Notes under the pieces: model-generated
Databases searched by the model: none
Told to the model about the DNA's origin: nothing
What the model saw: only the letters and a program-made list of their open reading frames with translations
Program-made: the position numbers and the translations under genes
Shown: positions 17,690 to 26,398 of the stretch, piece by piece
Layout: the number at the start of each line of letters is the position of its first letter
Numbering within the stretch: the first letter of the stretch is position 1
Source: Candidatus Melainabacteria bacterium
GTDB lineage: Bacteria; Cyanobacteriota; Vampirovibrionia; Obscuribacterales; Obscuribacteraceae
Assembly (NCBI GenBank): GCA_016699165.1
Contig: CP064963.1
Coordinates: forward strand, 3,100,001-3,164,000
Reading direction: 5' to 3'
DNA length: 64,000 nucleotides

Positions 17690-18544
17690 CTTCCATCTAC
17701 TAAGTTAGAAACTACCCGCTCAGAAATTGGTTCATTGGCTTAACTGGTTTTCTCTACTTTTCCTGGGTTTCACAATGAAGCAGCAGGTTATTTTTTCTTG
17801 GTGGTGGATTCAAAAATGACTTGCAGACAAGCTTCCTCAGAGTTGAAACGACTTTGAAATTGGAGAAGACCACATTGACCACTTGGTTCTGGCTTATCTT
17901 TTTGATGTCTCAAGACAAAGGTGGAATTTCTACTATGCGTGCTTCAAAGTTACTAGGCATGCATTACACCACCGTTTACAAGATGATGACTAAAGTTCGA
18001 ATCGCCATGCAAAATCGCCAGGAAAACATTCTGTTAGCTGGTCTTGTCGAAATTGACGATGCATTCTTTGGAGGAAAATCTAGGGGAAAGCTGGACGGGC
18101 GCTCACAAACAAGAAGCAAGTCTGCGTAATGACTGAGCGCCTGAATGGCAAAGCCGAAGATGCTGCCTTCGTTGTTTTAGAAAATCCAAGTGGAGATGTC
18201 TGCAAAGTGCTGTGGAGTCTCGGATCGAGCCAATGACCCACATTCAAACTGACGGACTTCATGTGAACTCTGTACTTCATGGAGTGGCTGGCAAACTCAA
18301 CATGCAAAAAATTGGAGGATATTTCGAAGAGCACGGCCCACTTAAACACGTTGACAGAGCTATATCTTTGGCGAAACGTTATCTTATTGGGACCTATCAT
18401 CAATACTGTTCACGCGCTCGCCTTCAGCTTTTCCTCGACGAATTCTCTTTTCGATTTAATCGTAGATACCAATGGTCAGAACTATTTGGCCGTACTCTTT
18501 TGGCATGCGTCTTGTGTCCCTCTGGTTTGTATGCGACATTCTGA
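17690..18544 (+). pseudogene. Decayed IS1595-type (ISXO2-like) transposase
   Basis: Fragments of one DDE transposase lie in three frames. A weak zinc-ribbon-like start (PGFHNEAAGYFF near 17765) is followed in frame 1 (17821-18100) by LTTWFWLIFLMSQDKGGIS, a helix-turn-helix and EIDDAFFGG, the first catalytic Asp region. Frame 3 continues with VMTERLNGKAEDA, and frame 2 (18212-18544) has TDGLHVN and the conserved C-terminal GTYHQYC...LDEFSFRFNRR. At least two frameshifts therefore separate the parts, and the element cannot make a full protein. No intact terminal inverted repeats or target duplication could be recognised. Confidence 0.75.
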
Positions 18545-18623
18545 AACCCAGGCTAATTTTTGGAATACTAGGAGATATAGGAGAAGGGGGTTTTTAAAAG
18601 TTACCATAGATATATTTGTCTAT

Positions 18624-19396
18624 CTACCGGAAGTTAGCCTGTGCGCTTTGTCAATCGTAAGTGAGGTCATGAGGAGTTTCGCTTTACTGGCTGGAAAGCC
18701 GCGAATAATCGATTTATTTATATCTCCGCGGCACACGAAAGCTACGATGTGACCACTCTGATTAATAATCGGTGACCCACTGCATCCTTAGAAAAATTCA
18801 TGCCCCGGATGTTTTACGGGTAGCTTGAACTGATGGAAACCATTTGAATCGCCTTCGTAACTCAGCCCGGAGACTACCCGAACGATACCGCTTCCAATTG
18901 TTATCAATGGATGATCTTCTCTTTTAGGTAATGTTGTTCCAGCGAATCCATATTCCATGCCCTTCTGTGGAGTATGAAGATCAGCTTTAGTGTAAATAGT
19001 TCGTGGCTGTTCCCTAATAATTTTTCCCGTACCGCTCTGTTCAAGTTCCTGAAACATTGGGACATTGGAATTATGACTGATATCGCAGATTGCAAAATCT
19101 TGTAATTTTGGCCGAGTTGTAACTGTGTCATAGGAATTAATGGGAAACAAAGGAAGCGTCGATGTTAGAGGGTTGGTCGGGTCCCACTTCAATTGCAGCG
19201 AGATTCGATTATTGATAAAAACATGTAGAACTGAACAAACAAAACGACTTCCGCGAAAATCTATCAATGCACTTGAGCCGCCAAAGCCGAGAAAGGAATC
19301 ATCCTCCTCGAACTTGCTTAGCGGTACGAATGAAACTTCTAATTTTGATTGCCAATTTAAAATCGATTTATTAGGCCGCTTTTCAATACACAACAA
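18624..19396 (-). pseudogene. Trypsin-like serine protease gene with an in-frame stop before the catalytic Ser
   Basis: Reading on the minus strand from TTG 19396, 202 residues are encoded, including a likely catalytic His58 in VCSVLHVF and an Asp in FAICDIS, up to a TAA at 18788-18790. The same frame then continues without further stops for 54 codons to TAG 18624-18626 and encodes GCSGSPIINQSGHIVAF, the expected catalytic-serine region of a chymotrypsin-fold protease (Ser206), three codons after the stop. The simplest reading is one protease gene inactivated by a single nonsense mutation; programmed readthrough cannot be excluded. The adjacent decayed insertion sequence fits a region under relaxed selection. 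Confidence 0.75.
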
Positions 19397-19429
19397 GACC
19401 TTTTAAAACCACCTACGTTTCTGAATTCG

Positions 19430-19837
19430 CTAAGTGTTTGGTTTTGTGCTCATCGAAACCGTCCCATTTTCTAAAAACTTTATTGTAATTATCCAGTTTT
19501 TAAAAAAACTTTTGTCTGCTGGTTTTTGAGGGGCATCTCTTTCAACTAAGTGTTTAACTCGCTTATCCAATTCCTTCCTGTCAGAATTATTTTCGACTTG
19601 AATATTGATTGGTAGCCCTTCTGGAGAATAAGTAAACGAGCAACTCACGTGATTCTTGCCCAATTCTTCCAAAAAAGTTTTGTCAGTTGCTTCTAATTTT
19701 TTCTTCAAATTTAAAGTTTTTGTTGGGCCACTTTGGTTGGGTGTAGGCCCGCAAACATACAACTGACGCGATTGTGCGAGTGCAGGTGCTGACAACAAAC
19801 AGGTAGATAGTAAAACTATAGCTAGTGGATTTTTCAT
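19430..19837 (-). CDS. Small secreted protein of unknown function
   Basis: The 135-residue product has a clear signal peptide ending in APALAQ near residue 22. The mature part contains two Cys (residues 29 and 66 or so), a central region rich in Lys and Glu, and ends with a strand-rich WIITIKFLENGTVSMS segment. The last part resembles the short beta-hairpin ending of TonB-C-like energy-transduction domains, but the match is too weak to name. No operon partner: the gene lies alone between the protease remnant and a strong terminator. Confidence 0.65.
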   Translation of the reverse strand: MKNPLAIVLLSTCLLSAPALAQSRQLYVCGPTPNQSGPTKTLNLKKKLEATDKTFLEELGKNHVSCSFTYSPEGLPINIQVENNSDRKELDKRVKHLVERDAPQKPADKSFFKNWIITIKFLENGTVSMSTKPNT

Positions 19838-19918
19838 CGTAATACCTCACTTTTATACTGACATGACAACCGTCTAAGCACAAGGTGGATTCCACGATTA
19901 AAGGCAAAAGTAAATAAA

Positions 19919-19952
19919 GTGACCAGTTTCTGGTTGTCCAGAAACTGGTCAC
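19919..19952 (-). terminator. Strong hairpin terminator after the 946-residue protein gene
   Basis: Perfect 15-bp inverted repeat GTGACCAGTTTCTGG / CCAGAAACTGGTCAC around a four-base loop. It lies 46 bases beyond the stop codon of the long minus-strand gene and is followed on that strand by a T-rich run. Confidence 0.85.
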
Positions 19953-19997
19953 AAGTTTAAAGTCTTTTTTTAGTTGGGCAGTCGGATTTACTGACCG

Positions 19998-22838
19998 CTA
20001 GAATTGATGTCCCGGAGTGTACCAGGATTCTGATGTTGCGCATACGCCAGGAGCTGGCGGAGTATCTCCACCTGACCTAACGAAGTCTGCCAAAGACTTC
20101 ATGCATAGGAAATACGAGCCACCAGAGTTAGACAATACTTGATCAGTAGAGGGTCTTGCTCCCTTTGCGCCGACAAACTTAAAGGCAAAGATCTGAGCCT
20201 GCGACTCAAAATACGACACCTGATTAACGGTATCGGTCCAGGAGCCGGAGTCCATGTATGTAAGGATTTCACTGTTGCTGTTGGTATTGCTAGCTAAGAA
20301 GGGATGCAAAACACCTTCTGTGCATACGCTTGTACGCTGCTGATTCAGAGGGTTGTAGAACGTAGTACCATTGAAAACATCGCAAGCAGGTCTAGCAGTC
20401 GACGAGTTCCTGTCAGTTCCGACAATTGCATAGTCAAGGTTGACTAGATCTCTGAGGACATACGAAACAAAGGACGGAGATTGGGTGTAGTTATTGTAAA
20501 CAATATCCATTGCATGCCCGGTTTCATGTGCTGTTACCTCAGAAAGCTGGTTGGAATCCCAGGTGACAATGTTGTTTGCTTCATCAGGCCCCTGAGAGAA
20601 GATGCTAGATACTAGCGAACCATCCACGGTCTTAAATTCAAAGGTAAGTCCTCCAATAAAGGTACCTACATTGTCTGCATAGAATGTGTTGTAGGCTGCA
20701 GCATCAGGGAAGTAGTACAGCTGGTAGTGCTTATCCCTCAATTTGATTCTTGCTGCATTATTGAGCGCATGAACCGTGTTGATTGGAACTTCATCCATGG
20801 CATCTGGAGCGTTTGGATTGACGCAGTTCCAATAGGACTTCGGGAAGTTGTTTTTCAATTTCCATTTTTGGCATTGAACGTCATTGAGCTGCATAAATCC
20901 GTCCTTGCCGCCGATTTGCAACATGGTGCCTCCGTCGAGATCAATCGTTTTGGTGATGTCAAACGGCGGAGAGATGTGATACGCCGTGAGTCTTCCGCCG
21001 GTTCCCGTACCCATTCCAATGCCTTTGATGGTCTGCACATTATCGTTGTTTACTCGCAGTCTTTTTAGGCTGCCACCAACTACAATTTCGCCACCATTAC
21101 CGTTGCCGGCTCGTGCGGAAACATCGATTGAGCGTTTCGAATTAGCTGAGATACTAGTTCCGTCGACGAACACTTTGCCACCGTTGCCGTCTGTTCCGCC
21201 ACCTCTAGCTAAGACTTGAATTTGACCAGTTTGTGTTCCCAGACTAAATCCTGTTTGCGTGGAATGTAAAAAAATGGCATCCTCAGGATCAGCATTACCC
21301 GTACCCTGCTCGGCCGCATCTGCGGAGACGATGGCCCTGCTTACGACCATATCGAGGCCGGTGGCATTGAGGAAAATTTTTCCTCCGTCTCCATCTCCAG
21401 TGTCTGGACCGTCAGCCCGAATGCTCACCAGTTCTGATTTGAAAGTTGCATAGTCAACCAAGACGTTGATTTTGCCTCCTTTACCGCCATCTGTAGCTGA
21501 TGCATTTAAAACTGTTCTGCCGGTATTCTCTAAAAGAAGACCATTCTTCGCCAAGAATCCGCCAAAGTAACCCATTGTAATGTTGTGGTTTTCTTTGCCT
21601 CGGGTGCGGAAGGTGGCATCGCCACCAGTAACCTTGATGGGATAAGCTGAGACGAAAATTTCTGTGTTGTCGCCATTGGCGCTAACAATGATCGGAGCGG
21701 TTCCGCTACCACTTAGATTGAGTTCAGCGTCGTACTCGCCAATTGGATGTTTGGCTTCGAACGACCAGATGAGGTTAATTACTGAGTCGGTGCTGATGGG
21801 TCGAAGGTTGTCGTATGGCAGCAAGTAAACAGAAACAACTTGATCAATTCCATTTCCATCAGCCAAGATTTTAAGTCCACCAGTGCCCGAGTAAGTCACA
21901 AACTTGGCAGATATCGCTACCTGGTGACCACTTGCAGGAGCGGCATCAGTCTGGCTCGCCGTTATTACGGTTCCATCATCAGCTTCAACAGTATCAGCGA
22001 GCAAGATGATATTGCCGGCCATGTTGTCGCCAATTCCGCTCGCATTGAGATTGCCTTGCAGGGTTATCTTTCCCTTAAGAGCGTTCAAAATAATCCAGCC
22101 AGATTTTGAGGCCGAGTTGCGAACAAGAATACTGGTCGAATTCGAGACAACGATTCCACCCGTCGAGTTATCAGTCCCGTTTGTAATCCGAATGCCGCCT
22201 TTGGTGTTGATCGGGCCTGTGAGACCACCTGAAGTGCTTCTGGTATCAATTTTTCCGTTGATACCATTGTCACCGCCAGAGCCACCAATGACGAAAGGCA
22301 CATTTGCCCCACTCATATTTGCATCGATTTGAATGCTGCCGGTAAGTGGAGATGCCGGGCCCGCGTTGCCGCTCGTTATAATGTCGCCAGTGGCGACTTT
22401 ACCTGCTGCCTGAATCAGCACATTGCCCTGACTGTTCGCCACTTGAAGTGTATTCGACTTGACCCTTCCGATCACATTGATCAAACCGTTCACAGACTTC
22501 ATGTAGACAGTGGTGCCGGAGGTGATATTGCCAGTACCTTGAATGACAATGTCATTCAGAACGTTCATACCGATATTGCCGCCCTGAGCCGTCAGATTAC
22601 CGGTGACAAATAGAGAACCTGTCACATTGAAGGTAATTGCGCCAGTGGCCGTTATCGAGTGGTCGATGATGCAGTCACCTTCTGAGGAAACGTCAGCATC
22701 GCCGTTAACGTGGGTCGGTACGGGATTGATTGGACCGTCGCAGTTGTATTGCGTGGCTTGCGCCGGTGCTGCTGCGCTAAACATGAGCGCAGCAGGAATG
22801 ATGACTGGTAGCAGCCATCGAAGTAGTTTTAGTTTCAT
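19998..22838 (-). CDS. Large secreted repeat protein with HExxH peptidase-like site
   Basis: The 946-residue product starts with a signal peptide ending in APAQATQ (ATG 22838, GGAG about 7 bases before it). Residues of about 50-640 are Gly/Asn/Ser/Val-rich strands such as GNITSGTTVYMKS and GGKVFVDGTSIS, the texture of a right-handed beta-helix like that of filamentous haemagglutinins, with many pectate-lyase-like N.I turns. The last 300 residues differ: HETGHAMD (H771, E772, H775) followed by SQAQIFAFKF, a pattern of zinc metallopeptidases, and several Cys. It may be a surface-attached or secreted protease with a passenger-like stalk. No autotransporter or sorting signal was seen at the C-terminus. 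Confidence 0.8.
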   Translation of the reverse strand: MKLKLLRWLLPVIIPAALMFSAAAPAQATQYNCDGPINPVPTHVNGDADVSSEGDCIIDHSITATGAITFNVTGSLFVTGNLTAQGGNIGMNVLNDIVIQGTGNITSGTTVYMKSVNGLINVIGRVKSNTLQVANSQGNVLIQAAGKVATGDIITSGNAGPASPLTGSIQIDANMSGANVPFVIGGSGGDNGINGKIDTRSTSGGLTGPINTKGGIRITNGTDNSTGGIVVSNSTSILVRNSASKSGWIILNALKGKITLQGNLNASGIGDNMAGNIILLADTVEADDGTVITASQTDAAPASGHQVAISAKFVTYSGTGGLKILADGNGIDQVVSVYLLPYDNLRPISTDSVINLIWSFEAKHPIGEYDAELNLSGSGTAPIIVSANGDNTEIFVSAYPIKVTGGDATFRTRGKENHNITMGYFGGFLAKNGLLLENTGRTVLNASATDGGKGGKINVLVDYATFKSELVSIRADGPDTGDGDGGKIFLNATGLDMVVSRAIVSADAAEQGTGNADPEDAIFLHSTQTGFSLGTQTGQIQVLARGGGTDGNGGKVFVDGTSISANSKRSIDVSARAGNGNGGEIVVGGSLKRLRVNNDNVQTIKGIGMGTGTGGRLTAYHISPPFDITKTIDLDGGTMLQIGGKDGFMQLNDVQCQKWKLKNNFPKSYWNCVNPNAPDAMDEVPINTVHALNNAARIKLRDKHYQLYYFPDAAAYNTFYADNVGTFIGGLTFEFKTVDGSLVSSIFSQGPDEANNIVTWDSNQLSEVTAHETGHAMDIVYNNYTQSPSFVSYVLRDLVNLDYAIVGTDRNSSTARPACDVFNGTTFYNPLNQQRTSVCTEGVLHPFLASNTNSNSEILTYMDSGSWTDTVNQVSYFESQAQIFAFKFVGAKGARPSTDQVLSNSGGSYFLCMKSLADFVRSGGDTPPAPGVCATSESWYTPGHQF

Positions 22839-23589
22839 TGCTTTCTCCTATTAGGAGTTGTTCTGTCGAGTCCAAGGAAATTTGTCCTGTCCAAGGGCTT
22901 TTCGTTTATAGGAAAGAATTACTGTCTGGTCGCCGCTCAAACGGAAGAACTCAGGCAGTTTTATATAAGTTAAATTGCAACACCATTTGTTTGATGTTGT
23001 CATGGTTTCACCGGGGTCTGAATAGGAACTCACCGCCATACCATCAATTGGCATTTAATTGGACTTGGAAAACTTCTTCCTTTATCCTTTTTAGTTGGCG
23101 GGGCCTCCGTGCAGATTGTGAGTAGGTGAATGACCCACAATAGCCAACGGCCCTGTCTTCTTTCTTTTAAAATTGATTCAGGCTAATTAACATTATTGTG
23201 GCGCTTCATCCGCAATCGCAGTCTTTATATGACTTTTCGGGTTTGATTTTGCAATTGTCGTAAAATAAACAATTGGCTCGCGCAGCTGAGCGAGCTAGAC
23301 TGACTGCTTTTGCTTATTAGTTCGCGTATTCTTCAAAAGCCGCTTGGAGAGTCCGTTTCGCAAGTATTGCGAACTTGAAATATTCTGTTTTTAATTCACC
23401 ACAAGCGATACCAGGCATTTGTATGCTTGCTAACTTGACAATCGTGTAATTTACCCATTATTTTCGTCGCGTTTTGTTGCACCAAAAGCTAAAGAAACAA
23501 TAAAGGCTAATGTCTTGGGGGATGGCTGAAAATTGATTTTGAAATTTAGATGATACCGTATGTAATATCATCTGGTGCGATGAAAAATT
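22839..23589. other. 750-base gap with a nested inverted repeat
   Basis: No convincing gene. The part nearest 22838 holds the leader and probably the promoter of the 946-residue protein gene; CTCCTA/TAGGAG (22845-22857) could mask its ribosome-binding site. At 23094-23148 there are nested stems: GTTGGC with GCCAAC outside and ATTGTG with CACAAT inside, followed by a pyrimidine-rich run. A GCTCGC/GCGAGC pair lies near 23276-23295. These may belong to a dispersed repeat or a structured RNA. Confidence 0.4.
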
Positions 23590-23886
23590 CTAACACCAAC
23601 GCCATTCTATGGTCGTGTAATTGTTGTCAATTGCAGGAGCGAAGATGATTGATGCCCTGGTCATCTTCGATAGTCCATCCTTTAAGAATCTCCTCGCTGC
23701 TTCTAGTGTCTTAAGATCAGCCGTAATTTTATAACGCTCGCCATGCTTGTTGATGATTTCACCCGACTCGCTAAAGCTAGTGTGCGGACTGCATTTCTTA
23801 TGGTGCTTGAAGAAGCTTCCGCAAAGGTGATGAACTACATCTACAGGCGAAAAGTCCGCGTGGACTAATCGCCAGTTGCTGACCAA
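23590..23886 (-). CDS. Small hypothetical protein
   Basis: 98 residues from a TTG start; no good ribosome-binding site is visible and the frame is open only eight codons further upstream without another start. The N-terminal part has several His and Cys (HHLCGSFFKHHKKC), and the C-terminal part, ITADLKTLEAARRFLKDG and onwards to IEWRWC, looks like a genuine alpha/beta protein. It could be the remnant of a longer gene. No family is recognised. Confidence 0.4.
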   Translation of the reverse strand: MVSNWRLVHADFSPVDVVHHLCGSFFKHHKKCSPHTSFSESGEIINKHGERYKITADLKTLEAARRFLKDGLSKMTRASIIFAPAIDNNYTTIEWRWC

Positions 23887-24088
23887 GAACGCACCGACTG
23901 ACTTTTTTACTCGGACCCTTCAAAAAGTAATTTTGCTGACTACAACCGTTTTCAAGGGTGCCATAGATTCAATTTATCAGTAGGTTCTGTGTCGGAGGTT
24001 TCACGGTCAACACTTTGTGGGAAAGATTAAATTGCTGGATTAGCTGCATTGTGAATTGTGGCTTTTCGGCGAGTGAAGGTTAAATCTG

Positions 24089-24505
24089 GTGTATCATAAG
24101 AAGATGTCTTCTAGACTTTTCAACACCTTACTAGTCAGCTTGTTAGTCGGGATTTTCGTTTCCTGCCAGTTTATTTCGCTGGCTGGTGCGGTTAATTCGG
24201 TTGCGGCGGTGCTTGAGCCGAGCACATCTTCTATGTCAATTGGTCAGGCAGCAGAATTTTTTGATGGTGTTGATTTCGACCATGAAGAAATTGTCGACCC
24301 ATTTTTGTCGATGCCGCATATTTCGTTGCGCACTGTGATTGGCGACGAAAGCAAATTCAAAGTCCATTTCCAACAATCAGATTTAATTAGCTATGCTCCC
24401 TCTGCATTTGGTGCATCAAGCATAGATCCTGAGCGAAACATTCTTGCCCCTCCACCTGAGGAAAGCAACGACTTATGGCTCCAGAAGGGCGTCTTGTTAA
24501 TTTAG
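24089..24505 (+). CDS. Exported protein of unknown function
   Basis: The 138-residue product has an N-terminal hydrophobic segment (about residues 9-33, with a Cys at 26 that is not in a convincing lipobox) and a mature part with acidic and Ser/Pro-rich stretches. GTG 24089 has AAGG at good distance; ATG 24104 is the alternative. The stop codon is immediately followed by the hairpin that covers the ribosome-binding site of the SulP gene, so the two may share one mRNA. Confidence 0.55.
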   Translation: MYHKKMSSRLFNTLLVSLLVGIFVSCQFISLAGAVNSVAAVLEPSTSSMSIGQAAEFFDGVDFDHEEIVDPFLSMPHISLRTVIGDESKFKVHFQQSDLISYAPSAFGASSIDPERNILAPPPEESNDLWLQKGVLLI

Positions 24506-24508
24506 CTA

Positions 24509-24559
24509 CAAACCTGCAAGAAACAGTCTGTTAGTTTCTGGTCCGCTTGCGGAGGTTTG
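24509..24559 (+). promoter_or_regulatory. Hairpin covering the ribosome-binding site of the SulP gene
   Basis: CAAACCTGCAAG (24509-24520) can pair with CTTGCGGAGGTTTG (24546-24559) in a 12-bp stem with only two unpaired G bases. Inside it AGAAAC (24519-24524) can pair with GTTTCT (24534-24539). The 3' arm contains the GGAGG Shine-Dalgarno sequence of the SulP gene, which starts 2 bases later. Folding would block translation, so a switch by temperature, a ligand or passing ribosomes is conceivable. No known riboswitch class is recognised. Confidence 0.5.
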
Positions 24560-24560
24560 C

Positions 24561-26231
24561 ATGCCCGGTAGCCTACATAAGGATTTATTAGCGTCCGTAG
24601 TCGTTTTTCTCGTTGCCCTTCCACTGGCGATGGGTATTTCCATTGCCTCAGGTATGCCACCGGCAGCAGGATTGATCACTTGTATCGTGGGTGGCATTCT
24701 GGTTGGATGCATTTCCGGAAATCCGCTTCAGGTAAGCGGTCCGGCGGCAGGTCTTTCGGTCATTGTCTATGAAATTATTCAAGAACACGGCATTGCTCGC
24801 CTTGGAATTGTGATATTAATCGCAGGCATTTTCCAGATGGTGGCTGGTCTTGCGCGCACAGGTCAGTGGTTTAGAGCGGTATCACCAGCGGTGGTGAACG
24901 GCATGTTGTCAGGAATTGGTGTTTTGATTTTAGCCAGTCAATTCCACGTCACTCTAGACGATGCTCCGAAAGCGACCGGTATCGGAAATCTGGTAGCTAT
25001 TCCTGAAGCGTTTTTCAAATGTTTCAACACTGCCGACGGCACAAATTCGCACGTCCCAGGCTTGCTTGGCGTATTTACTATTCTCATTATTTTGCTCTGG
25101 GAATCGCTTCCTTTTAAAAAGCTCAAAGTTATTCCCTCAGCACTTATTGCCGTTGTCATTGCAACAGTCGCTGCAACAATAATGCGCCTGGATATAAACC
25201 ATGTAACTTTGCCTGACAATCTTTTTTCTGCTTTGAGTATGCCAAAAAACTGGAGCGATATAGGCAACTGGAATTTGATTCTAGAGGGGCTGGGACTGGG
25301 ATTTGTAGCCAGCGCTGAGACACTTTTGAGTGCAAGTGCTGTAGATAGAATGCAAACAATGGTCCGCACCAAATATGACAAAGAGCTCTTTGCGCAAGGT
25401 GTAGGCAACGTGCTCTGCGGTCTTGCCGGCGCGCTGCCCATGACGGGTGTTATAGTGCGAAGCTCGGTCAATATCCAGGCTGGAGCGCAAACTCGTCTGT
25501 CAGCCATACTGCATGGTTGCTGGATTTTGATTCTGGTACTTTGTTGTCCCTTTGTGTTGCGCTATGTGCCTACATCGGCTTTGGCTGCGCTTCTTGTTTA
25601 TACTGGCTATAAACTGACCAATTTTAAAATAATAAAAGAACTGAAAAAATACGGCAACAGCGAAGCTGCGATCTATTTAATTACGCTCTGCGCCATTGTT
25701 TGCACAGACCTGCTCACAGGTGTGTTGACCGGCGTGGTGCTCTCCGTTTTGAAACTGCTCTACATTTTCTCTCATTTGGAAATTAAGTCGACCGCTCCAA
25801 ATCCAGAAAAAACCGAGCTTTATCTCAAAGGCGCTGCTACTTTTTTAAACTTGCCTCGCCTGGCTGAAGCGCTCGACTCGGTTCCTGCAAGCCACGAATT
25901 GCACGTTCACTTAGAAGATCTAGACTATGTAGACCACGCCTCGCTCGACATGATTATGTCCTGGGAGCAGTCGCACAAAGCAAATGGTGGCGCGCTGGTT
26001 ATAGACTGGGGAACACTAGGTGCCATGTTCCGCGACAGACGTCGTGGTGCGCGTGAAGCGGCTCAAGCTCAACTTGGTTTGAATGCGATGGAGCTGGAAG
26101 AAAACCTGGTAAATATAGTCAAACAACCGCTTGATGCTCTAGAAGCCGCGCTTGAACCCTCGCACGATGGCGCAACTCCCGCTACAGCTGCGGCACCTGT
26201 GCCTGAAAAACCGCCACATTCGGCTAACTAA
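24561..26231 (+). CDS. SulP-family anion transporter with STAS domain
   Basis: The 556-residue inner-membrane protein belongs to the SulP (SLC26) family. The transport part has about 10-12 membrane segments with the early family motifs LVALPLAMGISIASGMPP and ISGNPLQVSGPAAG, and the conserved GNVLCGLAGALPMTGVIVRSS segment. A cytoplasmic STAS domain covers about residues 415-490 (HVHLEDLDYVDHASLDMIM). Members carry sulfate, bicarbonate or other anions; the substrate cannot be told here. The C-terminus is rich in Ala and Pro. The ribosome-binding site GGAGG lies within a hairpin (24509-24559). Confidence 0.92.
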   Translation: MPGSLHKDLLASVVVFLVALPLAMGISIASGMPPAAGLITCIVGGILVGCISGNPLQVSGPAAGLSVIVYEIIQEHGIARLGIVILIAGIFQMVAGLARTGQWFRAVSPAVVNGMLSGIGVLILASQFHVTLDDAPKATGIGNLVAIPEAFFKCFNTADGTNSHVPGLLGVFTILIILLWESLPFKKLKVIPSALIAVVIATVAATIMRLDINHVTLPDNLFSALSMPKNWSDIGNWNLILEGLGLGFVASAETLLSASAVDRMQTMVRTKYDKELFAQGVGNVLCGLAGALPMTGVIVRSSVNIQAGAQTRLSAILHGCWILILVLCCPFVLRYVPTSALAALLVYTGYKLTNFKIIKELKKYGNSEAAIYLITLCAIVCTDLLTGVLTGVVLSVLKLLYIFSHLEIKSTAPNPEKTELYLKGAATFLNLPRLAEALDSVPASHELHVHLEDLDYVDHASLDMIMSWEQSHKANGGALVIDWGTLGAMFRDRRRGAREAAQAQLGLNAMELEENLVNIVKQPLDALEAALEPSHDGATPATAAAPVPEKPPHSAN

Positions 26232-26346
26232 TATTGATCAGCTTGACCGGTTTATGAAGCATGCAAATAAAAAGCACATTCCACCATCCACTTTAGCAAA
26301 AGCTTGGATTTTGGAAAGATTGGATCAGGAAGCTAAAGAGGCGTAG
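26152..26346 (+). CDS. Possible remnant of a CopG/ribbon-helix-helix antitoxin-like protein
   Basis: In the frame offset from SulP, the last 40 residues read LTNIDQLDRFMKH...IPPSTLAKAWILERLDQEAK, which resembles the DNA-binding end of CopG/BrnA-like antitoxins (the PSTLARxWILERL pattern). The first 25 codons overlap the SulP gene and do not look like a protein, so either the true start is a non-standard or later one (ATG 26254 leaves 30 residues) or the 5' part was lost when the genes became joined. No toxin gene is next to it. Confidence 0.3.
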   Translation: MNPRTMAQLPLQLRHLCLKNRHIRLTNIDQLDRFMKHANKKHIPPSTLAKAWILERLDQEAKEA

Positions 26347-26398
26347 TCATAATTTAGCCGTTACTAATGGTGGCACGTACAAGTCTGAGACAATCAGT

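Noticed and set aside
19683..19952. Minus-strand frame of 89 codons overlapping the small secreted protein
   Set aside because: It runs through the strong terminator at 19919-19952 and overlaps a gene with a convincing signal peptide.
20727..22613. Long plus-strand frames opposite the 946-residue protein
   Set aside because: The repeat-rich coding strand produces mirror frames; none has a start signal or domain.
22838..23125. Plus-strand frame of 95 codons upstream of the 946-residue protein gene
   Set aside because: No start signal, composition does not look coding, and it overlaps the probable promoter region.
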